From assembly GCF_003590715.1 (NCBI RefSeq), contig NZ_QQVY01000001.1, forward strand, positions 558,001 through 622,000: a stretch of DNA of 64,000 bases. The letters run 5' to 3'. Below, in pieces: positions 16,377-26,770 of this stretch. Both the position numbers and the translations under genes were made by a program. A model generated the notes under the pieces. The model was not told where the DNA came from, did no database searches, and saw only the letters and a list, made by a program, of their open reading frames with translations. Position 1 is the first letter of the stretch. The number at the start of each line of letters is the position of its first letter. Source of the DNA: Paracoccus sp. JM45 (GTDB taxonomy: Bacteria > Pseudomonadota > Alphaproteobacteria > Rhodobacterales > Rhodobacteraceae).

Positions 16377-17491
16377 CGAAACAACACCAGCGATCCGGGC
16401 GACCATGCAAGACGGGTGCGGGTGCCGACCTCTTGCACGTCGCGGCCAAAGACGTTGCGCATGGAAATCCGCACGGTGCGCGGCTTGCCATTGACCTGAC
16501 CGACCCCGTCCAGACGCAGATCGTAATAAGTCATGTCGCCGTAATAGACGACCTCGTCTATCGTCGCATTGGTTTCGCGCGGCTGGGTATGGGCGGCACC
16601 GACGGCCACCAAAGTCATCGTTTCGGGACGGAACCCGATCACGATGCCATCGTCATCGGGGTTGGCGCGGCTGATCTGGCTGGCAGGCAGTTCGACCTGC
16701 CCCAGACCGTCAACATCCACGGTCACGACACCCGACATATCCGATACGATTCTGGCGGGCAGAAAGTTCATCACCCCGATGAAATCAGCCACACGGCGGG
16801 TGGCGGGACGGGCATAAAGCGCCTCGGGGCCGTCAAGCTGGGCGATCTCGCCCTCGAACATGACGGCGATGCGGTCGGACATGACCAAGGCTTCTTCCTG
16901 ATCATGGGTGACCAGAACGAAGGTGATGCCGACCTGACGTTGCAGCTTGATCAATTCGACCTGCATCTGTTCGCGCATCTTGCGATCCAGCGCGGACAAA
17001 GGTTCGTCCAGCAACAAGACCTTGGGCTTCAGGATCAGGGCACGCGCCAAGGCAACCCGCTGGCGCTGGCCACCCGACAGGGCATGGGCCGAACGCGCGC
17101 CATAGCCCTTCAGACCGACCATGCCCAAGGCTTCCTCGACCGCGGCGGCTTTGTCCGCCTTGCTGCGCGGATCACGGCGCAGGCCGAAGGCGACGTTTTC
17201 AGCCACCGTCAGATGCGGGAAAATCGCATAGGACTGGAACACCATATTGGTGGGGCGCTTGTTGGCAGGCACATCCTCCATCGACCGTCTGTCGATCAGG
17301 ACGACGCCGCTGCTGATATCCTCGAACCCGGCAATGGTACGCAGCAGCGTGGTTTTCCCGCAGCCCGACGGTCCCAGCAGCGAAAAGAATTCGCCCCCGT
17401 TGATTGTCAGGTCGATGCCGCGCAGGGCGTGGTAATCGCCGTAATATTTATGAACGTCCCGACATTCGATCATGGGCTTGGCGTCAGTCAC
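16373..17491 (-). CDS. Polyamine-type ABC transporter ATP-binding protein (PotA/PotG-like)
   Basis: A 372-residue importer ATPase. Walker A is GPSGCGKTT (about 40-48), the signature LSGGQ (138-142), Walker B LLLDEP, and a C-terminal TOBE-like domain follows (about 290-370). It would energise the permeases upstream for putrescine, spermidine or a related cation. Its start overlaps the permease stop by four bases. Its own stop overlaps that of the P450 gene. No binding protein belongs to this operon within the window. Confidence 0.87.
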   Translation of the reverse strand: MTDAKPMIECRDVHKYYGDYHALRGIDLTINGGEFFSLLGPSGCGKTTLLRTIAGFEDISSGVVLIDRRSMEDVPANKRPTNMVFQSYAIFPHLTVAENVAFGLRRDPRSKADKAAAVEEALGMVGLKGYGARSAHALSGGQRQRVALARALILKPKVLLLDEPLSALDRKMREQMQVELIKLQRQVGITFVLVTHDQEEALVMSDRIAVMFEGEIAQLDGPEALYARPATRRVADFIGVMNFLPARIVSDMSGVVTVDVDGLGQVELPASQISRANPDDDGIVIGFRPETMTLVAVGAAHTQPRETNATIDEVVYYGDMTYYDLRLDGVGQVNGKPRTVRISMRNVFGRDVQEVGTRTRLAWSPGSLVLFR

Positions 17492-18306
17492 AGCAACCCT
17501 CCGGTGGGCGAGCCGCCGATACGGGCATTGCCCCGGCGGCGGAAATATTCGCCAATCGCCAACAGAACGATCGACAGCAGGACCAGCACCGTCCCAAGCG
17601 CCATGATGACGGGGATGGATCGCGGAAAGCGCAGCTGGCTGAAGATATAGGTCGGCAGGGTCGGTTCATTGCCCGCCAGAAAGAAGGCGATGATGAATTC
17701 ATCCAGACTGATGGTAAAGGAAATCAACAGGCTGCTGATGATCCCCGGCATGACCAGAGGCAGCGTGACCAGACGGAACGCGCCCCATTTGCTTTCGCCT
17801 AGATCATAGGCGGCTTCTTCTAACGAGCGATCCAGACTGGAAAACGCGGTGGACAGGATGGCGATAGCATAGGGCATACAGATCAGCGCATGCCCTAGAA
17901 TAACCGTCAGCAATGACAGCTGAACCCCCATGCCCAGCAAAACGACCAGCAGTGACATCGCCACGATAATTTCAGGCAGCACCATGGGCAGCATGATGAA
18001 CGCCATCATCCCCCCACGTCCGGGAAACTTGAACCGCGTCGATGCCCGTGCCGCGAACACCCCCAGACAAGTCGCCAACACCGAGGCACTGAACGCAATC
18101 GTCAGCGAATTCGTCAGCGCGCGCCGCAGGGTGGCATTGCCCCACATCTGCACGAACCAGTCGGTCGTGAACCCTTGCAAAGGAAAGGCGATGATTGTGC
18201 CCGAATTGAACGCAAAGATCGGCAGCAGCAGGATGGGCGCATAAAGGAACAGCAGATACAGAACCGAATAGACCTGCAGGCCGCGACCTTTGGAATGAAT
18301 GCTCAT
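17488..18306 (-). CDS. Polyamine-type ABC transporter permease (PotC/PotI-like)
   Basis: A 272-residue inner-membrane permease with six hydrophobic segments and the ABC-importer coupling motif EAAYDLGESKWGAF. The sequence SFTISLDEFIIAFFLAGNE is characteristic of PotC/PotI. It overlaps its neighbours on both sides by four bases (ATGA), forming a three-gene operon with the other permease and the ATPase. Confidence 0.88.
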   Translation of the reverse strand: MSIHSKGRGLQVYSVLYLLFLYAPILLLPIFAFNSGTIIAFPLQGFTTDWFVQMWGNATLRRALTNSLTIAFSASVLATCLGVFAARASTRFKFPGRGGMMAFIMLPMVLPEIIVAMSLLVVLLGMGVQLSLLTVILGHALICMPYAIAILSTAFSSLDRSLEEAAYDLGESKWGAFRLVTLPLVMPGIISSLLISFTISLDEFIIAFFLAGNEPTLPTYIFSQLRFPRSIPVIMALGTVLVLLSIVLLAIGEYFRRRGNARIGGSPTGGLL

Positions 18307-19169
18307 TGGCGCACCTTCAGGAAACGACGGTTGAGGAACAAGAACACCGCGCTGATCACCGCCACGACGACCATGGCCATCACCGCCAGCGCCGATCCAA
18401 GGGGCCGGTTGTCCAGCGCCAGCATCTGCACCTGAATCATATTGGCAATCATCGGGATCTTGCCGCCGCCGATCACCTCGGGGGTGACATAGTCGCCGAT
18501 GGTCGGGATAAACACGATCAGCACCGCTGCCAGCACCCCCGGCATCGCCAAGGGCAGCGTGACCCGCCAGAATGTCATCGCGCGGCTTTCGCCCAGATCA
18601 CGGCCAGCCTCCAGCAGGGAACGGTCGATTTTTTCCAGCGCGACGAAAATTGGCAGGATCGCAAAGGGCGCATAGGCGTGCGCCAGCGTGATCACGATGG
18701 AATTGACGTTATACAGGATAAAGGTCAGCGGTTCGTCGATGATACCAAGGCCGGTCAGCGATGAATTGACCACGCCGTTATAGCCCAAGATGACCTTCCA
18801 CAAAAACACGCGGATCAGATAGCTGGTCCAGAACGGGATGGTGATCAGAAACAGCCACATCGCCTTGCGTTCGGGGCGCACAACAAAGCTGACGTAATAG
18901 GCGACCGGAAAGGCCAGCCCGACCGTCAGCGCTGTCACCGCCGCCGCCACAATCAGCGACCGCATCATGACCACAAGCACGATGGGGTCGGTCAATACCT
19001 CGGCGTAATTGGCCCATGTGAAATCACGGATGATTTCCAGATAGCCGTCGGTCAGAAAGCTATAGGCCAGAATCGTCAACAGCGGGATGGCCAGAATGCC
19101 AAGGGCATAAAGGAACGGTGGCGCGATCAGGGACAGGCCTGCTTTTGCCTCTGCGTCGAACTTGGCCAT
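18303..19169 (-). CDS. Polyamine-type ABC transporter permease (PotB/PotH-like)
   Basis: A 288-residue permease with six predicted membrane helices and the coupling loop EAGRDLGESRAMTFWRV. FIPTIGDYVTPEVIGG is typical of PotB/PotH. The ATG at 19169 is chosen because AAAGGGGC lies directly upstream; a more distal ATG at 19223 lacks a ribosome site. It is the first gene of the operon. The upstream gene on the same strand is the squalene-synthase-like protein, not a PotD/PotF binding protein. Confidence 0.87.
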   Translation of the reverse strand: MAKFDAEAKAGLSLIAPPFLYALGILAIPLLTILAYSFLTDGYLEIIRDFTWANYAEVLTDPIVLVVMMRSLIVAAAVTALTVGLAFPVAYYVSFVVRPERKAMWLFLITIPFWTSYLIRVFLWKVILGYNGVVNSSLTGLGIIDEPLTFILYNVNSIVITLAHAYAPFAILPIFVALEKIDRSLLEAGRDLGESRAMTFWRVTLPLAMPGVLAAVLIVFIPTIGDYVTPEVIGGGKIPMIANMIQVQMLALDNRPLGSALAVMAMVVVAVISAVFLFLNRRFLKVRQ

Positions 19170-19254
19170 CGCGCCCCTTTCTATTGTCCCGATAGGTCGG
19201 GCACCTTCCCCAATTCCTTCCATAGCTGTCGCGCAAGGAAAAGGGGTTTCTGCG

Positions 19255-20025
19255 TCAGCGCCACCACCGCCCCGTCATTGCCAGCCGTGCAAGCGATGCC
19301 CGCCGCTGGAACGGCGTCAGCGGCACCGTCGCCTCATAGGGATCTATCTGACCCGAGGCGATCTCGGCCAGCAAACGCGGAACGCGCGGCCCCGGATAAA
19401 GTGCCGCAGCCGCCCGCGCAGGCAGTTTGCGATGTTGACGGGAAGCAAGTCGCAGCCCTTCGCGTGCATGGGCTGTCAAAGCCTTGGTATGTTCGGGGTC
19501 GGGACGATCCATTCCCAATGCCATTGCCTGTAATTGCGGCAATGCCCGCAGCCACGCCGCAATTCCCATGCCACGCGCCTGATGCGCCACAATCGGCTGC
19601 GTGGCCTCGGTCGCACCACAGCGATGCGCCGCAGCCCATGTCAGCGCACCCGCCGTTGCGTCGACATAGGCCACCACCTCGGCCGGATCGTGAAAGGGTT
19701 CGCGCGCGCAATCACGGCGACGCGCCTCGGCCAGATCGACCAAAGTGCCCGCGTCCTGTCCCCATGCCTCCCAAAGCGGCGTCAGAACATCATGCAAAGG
19801 AGGGGCCGTGCCCTGCCCCATTTCTGACAGCCGGTCCACCCACCATTGCAGCCGCATTTCAGCCAGCATCGGTTCGGCAGATTGGAACGGCGCGCGGGCA
19901 ATTTCAAGGTTCAGCGCATAAAGCGTAACCAACGCAGGCCGGTCTTCGGGTTGCGCCACCAGCACGGCCCCGAAACGGTCGGGGTCATGCTGGCGCAGCA
20001 TTTCGGTGCAGGCGTCTATGGTCAT
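19255..20025 (-). CDS. Squalene/phytoene synthase family protein (NDUFAF6-like)
   Basis: A 256-residue trans-isoprenyl synthase-fold protein. LQWWVDRL sits where active synthases have the first Asp-rich motif, and the second motif region reads YVDATAGAL. The catalytic Asp pairs appear degraded. This LQWW pattern is typical of the NDUFAF6 (C8orf38) branch, whose mitochondrial member assists complex I assembly rather than making phytoene. Its ATG overlaps the cysS stop (ATGA), so it is translated with cysS. No other carotenoid or hopanoid gene is nearby, which argues against a pigment role. Confidence 0.72.
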   Translation of the reverse strand: MTIDACTEMLRQHDPDRFGAVLVAQPEDRPALVTLYALNLEIARAPFQSAEPMLAEMRLQWWVDRLSEMGQGTAPPLHDVLTPLWEAWGQDAGTLVDLAEARRRDCAREPFHDPAEVVAYVDATAGALTWAAAHRCGATEATQPIVAHQARGMGIAAWLRALPQLQAMALGMDRPDPEHTKALTAHAREGLRLASRQHRKLPARAAAALYPGPRVPRLLAEIASGQIDPYEATVPLTPFQRRASLARLAMTGRWWR

Positions 20026-21509
20026 GCGCCAAAGTTCCGTGCCAGCTCGGCCAGACGACCGGCGTCAAAACCGGTGGCCAGCGACCATTCCGGACCCGCA
20101 GCGGTGTCCTTCACATCAACCCCTGCGGCAGCGAAACCGTCTCGGATTGCGTCAGCACGGGCAAAATCCCGCGCTTTGCGGGCCTCGGCGCGGGCAGTCA
20201 GCAGACTTTCCACCAGTGAACCGTTATCAAGAACATCCGATACAGCCTCGGAGACCGAATTGCTTCGCTGCTGCTGATGGATATCCAGCTTGGTAAAACC
20301 CAGAAAATCCAAGGTGGCAAAGAAGCGCATGACCGGTTCGATATCCTGATCACGGCCTGCGTCCTTTGCGGCACGTTCCATTTCATAGAGGCGTGTCAGG
20401 GCCGCATGGGTATTCAGATCATTCGCCAAAGCCTCGATAACTTGGTCGTCGATATCCGCTTTGTCGAAAGGCCGGTGATCCTTGGGCAAGGCGTTGCGCC
20501 GGATGTTGGCCCATTTCGACAGCCGCCGCTCGGCGCTTTGGCGTCTTTCCTCGCTCCAATCCATCGGTTTGCGATAGTGGGTTTCAAGGAAGACCAAACG
20601 GATCACTTCACCTGCGATGCCCTTGTCCAGCAGGTCACGGACGGTGAAGAAATTGCCCAAGGATTTGGACATTTTCTTGCCCTCGACTTGCAGCATTTCA
20701 TTGTGCAGCCAGATGTTGGCGAAACCTTCGCCCGGATGGGCGCAGCAGCTTTGGGCGATTTCGTTTTCATGATGCGGAAATTGCAGGTCCAACCCGCCAC
20801 CATGGATGTCGAAATGCGGACCCAGCAGGGCTGCCGACATGGCCGAACATTCGATATGCCACCCCGGACGCCCGCGCCCCCAAGGGCTGTCCCAACCGGG
20901 CAAATCACCGCTGCTGGGTTTCCACAGCACGAAATCCATCGGATCGCGTTTGAAGGGCGCAACCTCGACCCGCGCACCGGCGATCATATCATCGACCGAC
21001 CGGCCCGACAGCTTGCCGTAATCGGGGAAGGACCGGACATCGAACAGCACATGCCCCTCGGCCTCATAGGCGTGGCCTTTGGCGATCAGGTCCGCATTCA
21101 TCGCGATCATCTGTGTGATATATTGCGTCGCACGGGGTTCATGATCGGGCCGCATCGCGCCAAGCGCATCCATATCGGCGTGATACCAGCCGATGGTTTC
21201 CGCCGTGCGTTCGTTGATCAGCGCCTCCAGCGACAGGGGGCTGCCCGCGGTTTTGCGGCGCTGCGCCTCGGCGTTGATCTTATCGTCCACATCGGTGAAA
21301 TTGCGGACATAGGTGACATGATCCGCGCCATAGATATGGTTCAACAACCGGACCAGAACGTCGAAAACCAGCACGGGACGGGCATTGCCCAGATGCGCGC
21401 GGTCATAGACCGTCGGCCCACATAGATACAGGCGGACATTCTGGGGATCGATCGGCACAAGGTCTTCCTTGCGCCGCGTGCGGGTGTTCGTCAGCCGGAT
21501 CTGGACCAT
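20022..21509 (-). CDS. cysS: Cysteinyl-tRNA synthetase
   Basis: A 495-residue class Ia synthetase that charges tRNA-Cys. The zinc ligand Cys30 is in YLCGPTVYD, the HIGH-type motif is HLGN (39-42), and KKMSKS is at about 278-283. FPHHENE and the C-terminal DALR-like helical region are also present. The ATG at 21509 follows AGAGGC; an upstream in-frame extension to 21569 lacks support. It is preceded by a glycosyltransferase 29 bases away and overlaps the squalene-synthase-like gene downstream. Confidence 0.95.
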   Translation of the reverse strand: MVQIRLTNTRTRRKEDLVPIDPQNVRLYLCGPTVYDRAHLGNARPVLVFDVLVRLLNHIYGADHVTYVRNFTDVDDKINAEAQRRKTAGSPLSLEALINERTAETIGWYHADMDALGAMRPDHEPRATQYITQMIAMNADLIAKGHAYEAEGHVLFDVRSFPDYGKLSGRSVDDMIAGARVEVAPFKRDPMDFVLWKPSSGDLPGWDSPWGRGRPGWHIECSAMSAALLGPHFDIHGGGLDLQFPHHENEIAQSCCAHPGEGFANIWLHNEMLQVEGKKMSKSLGNFFTVRDLLDKGIAGEVIRLVFLETHYRKPMDWSEERRQSAERRLSKWANIRRNALPKDHRPFDKADIDDQVIEALANDLNTHAALTRLYEMERAAKDAGRDQDIEPVMRFFATLDFLGFTKLDIHQQQRSNSVSEAVSDVLDNGSLVESLLTARAEARKARDFARADAIRDGFAAAGVDVKDTAAGPEWSLATGFDAGRLAELARNFGA

Positions 21510-21538
21510 TTGCGCCTCTTTCGTGAAGTCGAAAGGGT

Positions 21539-22762
21539 TTACCGCATCGCTTGGCAGCTTTCCACCCAATCAATCTGGGCAGGCAGGCAATGCCTGCGCA
21601 AATCATAACCCCGCAAAATAGTCTCTCTCGCGGCCTGTTTCAGACGGGGCGCATCTGGATCACCGGACAATCCAAGGATCAGTGCTTTGGCCAATGCTTC
21701 GGTGTCAAAGAACGGCACCAAGCGCCCGTTTTCGCCATCCTTGACCAATTCGCGCACCGGATCGGTATCAGAACCGACAATATAACAGCCCGCCGCCATC
21801 GCCTCGGTCAGGGACCATGACAAAACGAAGGGATAGGTCAGATAGCAATGCACCCGCGCAACCTGCAGCAACGACAGATAGCTGTCATAGGGAACGCGCC
21901 CCAGAAAATGTACCCGCGACAGGTCCAGCTGGTTGCCAACCTCGGCCAGCAGCTTTTCCTTCCAGCTGCCCGCGTCACGCGGCTTGCCGCCATAGCTGAC
22001 GCCGTCACCGCCGACCAGAACGACATGGGCATCCGGCCTTTCCTTCAGGATTTGCGGCAAGGCCCGCATAAAGACGTGGAACCCGCGGTAAGGCTCCAAT
22101 GATCGCGAAACGAAGGACAAAACCTCATCCTGTGCGGTCAGCACGGTGCCGTCGGGAAGTGTCAGACGGGCGTCAGGATCGGGGCGGACGCGATCTGTGT
22201 CGATACCGTCATGGATCACGGTGATCTTGCCGCGCAATTCGGGTGGAAAGCTGTCAGCCTGATAACGGGTCGGCGCGATCGCACCATCGGCCTGTACCAT
22301 GGCCTGTATCAGATGCGCCGATCGACTGATGGTCATAAAACGGCCTTCATCCGTGGCGGGGCTAACCTCGGGGTCGAAGCCGACGTCATGACCACGGGTG
22401 CGATACATCAGTTCGGCATAGACCATCAGCTTGGCGTCGGGCCATATCTCTTTCAAAAACAGGGTTTCGCCCCAGCCCGGATGGCCGATGATAAGATCGG
22501 GGGTGTAATAATGCTTGTCACGCATCGCCCGTGCCCCGCGGGCCGTCAGCAGGCCACGTTCGGCATATTCCGAATAGGTCCGCCCCAAGGGGCTGTCGGT
22601 TTTCACTGCATCCGGGGCTTTATAGCGCATGGTCCGGATCGACGTGGTGCGCTGGTTGTTTTCATCCGTCAGTGCCACAACATCATGGCCGCGCTTGACC
22701 AGCTCGGCTGACAGATGCGGGAACTGGCCGGGAAAGTTCTGATGAACAAAAAGGATTTTCAT
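21539..22762 (-). CDS. Family 4 glycosyltransferase
   Basis: A 407-residue GT-B glycosyltransferase. The N-terminal half begins [17 protein letters not shown], and HDGIDTDRV opens the donor half. The C-terminal GT4 motif lies in [25 protein letters not shown], which includes the conserved EAMA segment. It probably transfers a sugar to a cell-surface glycan or lipid; the acceptor is unknown. Its start overlaps the stop of the YejF-like ATPase (ATGA), an odd partner, suggesting operon read-through rather than shared function. Confidence 0.85.
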   Translation of the reverse strand: MKILFVHQNFPGQFPHLSAELVKRGHDVVALTDENNQRTTSIRTMRYKAPDAVKTDSPLGRTYSEYAERGLLTARGARAMRDKHYYTPDLIIGHPGWGETLFLKEIWPDAKLMVYAELMYRTRGHDVGFDPEVSPATDEGRFMTISRSAHLIQAMVQADGAIAPTRYQADSFPPELRGKITVIHDGIDTDRVRPDPDARLTLPDGTVLTAQDEVLSFVSRSLEPYRGFHVFMRALPQILKERPDAHVVLVGGDGVSYGGKPRDAGSWKEKLLAEVGNQLDLSRVHFLGRVPYDSYLSLLQVARVHCYLTYPFVLSWSLTEAMAAGCYIVGSDTDPVRELVKDGENGRLVPFFDTEALAKALILGLSGDPDAPRLKQAARETILRGYDLRRHCLPAQIDWVESCQAMR

Positions 22763-24486
22763 GGACGTCCCTGCGGGAATGCTGCCTTCAGCAAATTCCG
22801 CGTATAATCATGGCTTGGAGCATCGAAAATCTGCGCCGCACTGCCCTGTTCGACGACCTCGCCCGCGCGCATGACCATGATGTCATGTGACATGGCCCGC
22901 ACAACGCGCAAATCATGGCTGATGAACAAAAAGGCCAGCCCGTATTTACGCTGAAGGTTGCGCAACAGATCGACGATTTGTACCTGCACCGTCATATCCA
23001 GCGCGCTGGTCGGTTCGTCCAGCACCACCACCTTGGGTCGCAGGATCATCGCCCGTGCGATGGCGATACGCTGGCGCTGCCCACCGCTGAATTCATGCGG
23101 ATAGCGGTGCATCATATCGGGGGACAGGCCCACCTCGGACATGATCTGCGACACCATCTGGCGGCGGTCGCTGCCCTTTTCGACGCCGTGAACGCCCAGA
23201 CCTTCGGTGATGATCTGTTCGACGGTCATACGCGGTGACAGACTGCCGAAGGGGTCCTGAAACACGATCTGCATGTCACGCCGCAGCGCGCGCAGCTGCT
23301 TGGACCCCCACGCGACAATATCCTGCCCCATATACAGGATCGGCCCGTTGCTTTCGATCAGCCGCATGATCGCCAACGCCAGTGTCGTCTTGCCACTGCC
23401 CGATTCGCCGACGATCCCCAGCGTTTGCCCGGCCCGCAGGTCCAGCGTCGCGCCGTTCACCGCCTTGATGTGACCGACCACACGGCGCATCAACCCGCGT
23501 TTGATGGGAAACCAGACCTTCAGATCGCGGGTCTGCACCAGAACCGGCGCATCATCGGGCAAAGGCTGGGCCTGCCCCGTCGGTGCGGCGTTCAGCAGCT
23601 TTTGCGTATAGGGGTGCTGCGGATTGGCGAAGATCTGTTCGACGGGGCCCTGTTCGACGATCTCTCCGTCTTTCATCACACAAACACGGTCGGCGATGCG
23701 GCGGACGATGCCCAGATCATGGCTGATGAACAGCATCGACAGACCTTCGTCGGCCTTCAGTTCGGCCAACAGTTCAAGGATCTGCGCCTGAATGGTCACA
23801 TCCAGCGCGGTCGTCGGTTCATCCGCGATCAGCAGGTCGGGACCGTTGGCCAGTGCCATGGCGATCATCACGCGCTGGCGTTGCCCGCCGGACAGCTGGT
23901 GCGGATAATCGGCCAGACGGCTTTCGGCATCACGGATGCCCACGCGGTCCAGCAGCTGTACGATCCGCGTGCGCGCCTTGGCCCCCGCCAGCCCCTGATG
24001 TAGCGCTAAGCTCTCGGACAGCTGCTTTTCCAGCGTGTGCAGCGGGTTCAGCGATGTCATCGGTTCCTGAAAGATGAAGCTGATGTCATTGCCGCGGATT
24101 TGCCGCAGAACCTTGTCGGACGCGCCGACCATCTGTTGCCCTGCATAACGGACCGAGCCTTCAACCTCGGCCGCGCCCGCCAGCAGTTGCACGGTGCTAA
24201 GCGCCGTCACCGATTTGCCGGACCCCGATTCCCCGACCAGCGCCACGGTTTCCCCGCGCCCGACATGGAAGCTGACGCCTTTGACGGCCAAAGTCGTTTT
24301 GCCTTCGGACCGGAAGGCGATTTTCAGGTCGCGCACGTCCAGCACAGCATCCGACAGGCCCGTGTCCGTCGCATGGCCATCGGCACTGCCGGGCATGGCA
24401 GTGCCATGCCCCTCGGCCACGGCAGCCTGCGCCCCTGCGGCGGGGATGGTCGGGTGCAATTCGCCTTGGTCGTCGGGGCCGGTCAT
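22759..24486 (-). CDS. yejF: Peptide ABC transporter, fused double ATP-binding subunit (YejF-like)
   Basis: A 575-residue ATPase with two tandem oligopeptide-type cassettes, each with Walker [10 protein letters not shown], an LSGGQRQR or FSGGQRQR signature, and a C-terminal oligopeptide transporter extension ([11 protein letters not shown] and [10 protein letters not shown]). This fused form is typical of YejF in the YejABEF importer for peptides such as microcin C. The ATG at 24486 overlaps the YejE stop. About 35 residues of in-frame upstream sequence are excluded for lack of a ribosome site. Confidence 0.9.
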   Translation of the reverse strand: MTGPDDQGELHPTIPAAGAQAAVAEGHGTAMPGSADGHATDTGLSDAVLDVRDLKIAFRSEGKTTLAVKGVSFHVGRGETVALVGESGSGKSVTALSTVQLLAGAAEVEGSVRYAGQQMVGASDKVLRQIRGNDISFIFQEPMTSLNPLHTLEKQLSESLALHQGLAGAKARTRIVQLLDRVGIRDAESRLADYPHQLSGGQRQRVMIAMALANGPDLLIADEPTTALDVTIQAQILELLAELKADEGLSMLFISHDLGIVRRIADRVCVMKDGEIVEQGPVEQIFANPQHPYTQKLLNAAPTGQAQPLPDDAPVLVQTRDLKVWFPIKRGLMRRVVGHIKAVNGATLDLRAGQTLGIVGESGSGKTTLALAIMRLIESNGPILYMGQDIVAWGSKQLRALRRDMQIVFQDPFGSLSPRMTVEQIITEGLGVHGVEKGSDRRQMVSQIMSEVGLSPDMMHRYPHEFSGGQRQRIAIARAMILRPKVVVLDEPTSALDMTVQVQIVDLLRNLQRKYGLAFLFISHDLRVVRAMSHDIMVMRAGEVVEQGSAAQIFDAPSHDYTRNLLKAAFPQGRP

Positions 24487-25586
24487 CGGAAGGTCTTTCT
24501 GGGGTCGAATGCGTCGCGCACCCCCTCGAAGATGAATACCAACAGCGACAGCATGATCGCGAAGGTAAAGAACGAGGTGAAGGCAAGCCATGGGGCCTGC
24601 AAGTTCTGCTTGGCCTGCAATGCCATTTCCCCCAGCGACGCCGACCCTGCGGGCAGGCCATAGCCAAGGTAATCCAGCGCCGCCAGACCGCTGATCGTGC
24701 CGGTGACGACAAAGGGCAGCATGGTCAGCGTTGCCACCATCGCGTTGGGCAGGATATGACGGAACATGATTTTCATGTCGCCCACCCCCAGCGCACGCGC
24801 CGCGCGAACATATTCCAGATTACGCGCTCGCAGGAATTCCGCCCGTACCACGCCCACCAAGGCAGGCCAGCCAAACAGAATGGTCACAAAGACCAGCAGC
24901 CAGAAGCTGCGCCCCAGAATCGCGAACAGGATGATGATGACATAAAGGCCGGGGGTCGATGCCCAAACCTCTAGCACGCGCTGGAAAACCAGATCGGTGC
25001 GTCCGCCAAAATAACCCTGAACCGCGCCCGCCGTGATGCCGATGGTTGATGCCACCATCGTCACGATCAGCGTGAACAGGATAGAGGTGCGGAACCCGTA
25101 AATCACCCGCGCCAGCACATCACGCGCCGTATCATCCGTGCCCAACAAATGCGCGCCATCGGGCGCACTGGGCGCGGTGCCGACATTGTTGATGGTGCGA
25201 TAGTGATAGGGTATCGGTGGCCAGATCATCCAGCCCTGTTCAGCGTCGGGCACATCGCTGTTGCCCGATTTGACCGCATCAATCAGCCCTTCGGGATCAT
25301 CCCAACACCCTTCACGCCCACCCGAGACGATCAGACATTGGACGGCTTCGTCGCGATAGATGGCTTCGGTCCCGAAATCACCACCAAAGGCCGTTTCGGG
25401 ATAGAAGTTATAGGCGGGGAAAAACAGATCGCCGCGATAGCTGACGACGATGGGTTTGTCATTGGCCACCACCTCGGCGAACATCGCGCCGACAAACAGG
25501 ACCGCAAAGACCACCAGCGACCAGAAGGCGCGTCCGTTGCGGCGGAAGTTGCGAAGGCGTCGGCGGTTCAGTTCGGAAATTGCCAT
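24483..25586 (-). CDS. yejE: Peptide ABC transporter permease (YejE-like)
   Basis: A 367-residue permease. It has the N-terminal helix typical of DppC/YejE proteins, a large periplasmic insert (about 50-165), and the BPD transporter domain with coupling motif EYVRAARALGVGD. GTDDTARDVLARVIYG matches the DppC family. Start and stop overlap yejB and yejF respectively (ATGA both times), so the four-gene operon is translationally chained. Confidence 0.9.
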   Translation of the reverse strand: MAISELNRRRLRNFRRNGRAFWSLVVFAVLFVGAMFAEVVANDKPIVVSYRGDLFFPAYNFYPETAFGGDFGTEAIYRDEAVQCLIVSGGREGCWDDPEGLIDAVKSGNSDVPDAEQGWMIWPPIPYHYRTINNVGTAPSAPDGAHLLGTDDTARDVLARVIYGFRTSILFTLIVTMVASTIGITAGAVQGYFGGRTDLVFQRVLEVWASTPGLYVIIILFAILGRSFWLLVFVTILFGWPALVGVVRAEFLRARNLEYVRAARALGVGDMKIMFRHILPNAMVATLTMLPFVVTGTISGLAALDYLGYGLPAGSASLGEMALQAKQNLQAPWLAFTSFFTFAIMLSLLVFIFEGVRDAFDPRKTFR

Positions 25587-26662
25587 CAACCCGCCCTCTT
25601 CTCAAAATCGATGCGCGGATCGACAAAGACATACATCAGGTCCGACAGAATGCCGACGACCAGCGACATGAGGCCAAAGACATAAAGTGTTCCGAAGATC
25701 ACCGGATAATCACGCTGGACCGCAGCCTCGAACCCCAGACGGCCCAGACCGTCCAGCGAAAAGATCGTCTCGATCAGGATCGACGACCCGAAGAAAACGC
25801 CCAAAAACATCGCCGGGAAGCCCGCGATCACGATTAGCATGGCGTTGCGGAACACATGGCCATACAGCACGCGGCGTTCGGTCAGGCCCTTGGCGCGGGC
25901 GGTCATGACGTATTGCTTGTTAATCTCGTCCAGAAAGCTGTTCTTGGTCAGCAGGGTCAGGGTCGCAAAGCTGCTGATGGTCGCGGCCAGCACCGGCAGA
26001 GTGGCGTGCCACGCGTAATCCTTCAGCTTGCCCCATGCGGACAGATCGGCGAAATTATCGGATGTCAGGCCGCGCAGCGGGAAAAACTGCCAATAGCTGC
26101 CGCCCGCGAACAGCACCATCAACAGCACCGCGAACAAGAAGGCCGGAATGGCATAGGCCATGATGATGACCGCCGATGTCCATGTGTCGAACCGCGACCC
26201 GTCCCGCATCGCCTTGCGTATGCCCAGCGGGATCGAGATCATATAGGCGATCACCGTCGACCACAGCCCCAGCGTAATCGACACCGGCATCTTTTCCAGC
26301 ACCAGATCAACCACGCTGATCGACCGGAACCAGCTGGTCCCGAAATCAAAGCGCAGATAGTTCCACAGCATGGTGAAGAAGCGTTCGACCGGTGGTTTGT
26401 CAAAGCCGAATTCCTGTTCCAGCTGCGCGATGAATTCGGGGGGCAACCCGCGCGCGCCCTCGTATCCCGAAGGGGTGGCCTGCCCTGCCTCGGCACCACC
26501 GCCGGAAATGTTGCGGAAGACATCGCCTTCGCCTTGTATCTGGGCGGCGATCTGTTCGATCGGACCGCCCGGCACAAACTGGGTCAGCGTAAAGTTGACC
26601 AGCATGATGCCGACCAGTGTCGGGATGATCAGCAGCAAACGCCGCAGGATGTAGGCGCCCAT
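25586..26662 (-). CDS. yejB: Peptide ABC transporter permease (YejB-like)
   Basis: A 358-residue permease of the DppB/YejB type, beginning [19 protein letters not shown]. It carries a YejB-specific insert (about 35-85, with AQIQGEGD) before the transport domain and a coupling motif near [12 protein letters not shown]. Six or more hydrophobic helices are visible. It follows the yejA gene by about 108 bases and overlaps yejE by one base. Confidence 0.9.
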   Translation of the reverse strand: MGAYILRRLLLIIPTLVGIMLVNFTLTQFVPGGPIEQIAAQIQGEGDVFRNISGGGAEAGQATPSGYEGARGLPPEFIAQLEQEFGFDKPPVERFFTMLWNYLRFDFGTSWFRSISVVDLVLEKMPVSITLGLWSTVIAYMISIPLGIRKAMRDGSRFDTWTSAVIIMAYAIPAFLFAVLLMVLFAGGSYWQFFPLRGLTSDNFADLSAWGKLKDYAWHATLPVLAATISSFATLTLLTKNSFLDEINKQYVMTARAKGLTERRVLYGHVFRNAMLIVIAGFPAMFLGVFFGSSILIETIFSLDGLGRLGFEAAVQRDYPVIFGTLYVFGLMSLVVGILSDLMYVFVDPRIDFEKRAG

Positions 26663-26770
26663 CAGCTTGGCCCTTCCGTCCCCCTTGCAGGGTCATTCGG
26701 GCCTTGGCGGCCCCTTCTGTCTTTGGCCCGTCTTGTCGACAATCGGGCATCGAAAATCAAGCGAAATGCC

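Noticed and set aside
16145..17650. 501-codon plus-strand frame across the P450 end and the ABC ATPase
   Set aside because: It overlaps two well-supported genes in other frames and shows no motif.
19255..20025. Phytoene synthase for carotenoid synthesis
   Set aside because: The Asp-rich catalytic motifs look degraded, no crt genes are nearby, and the LQWW pattern fits the NDUFAF6 branch better.
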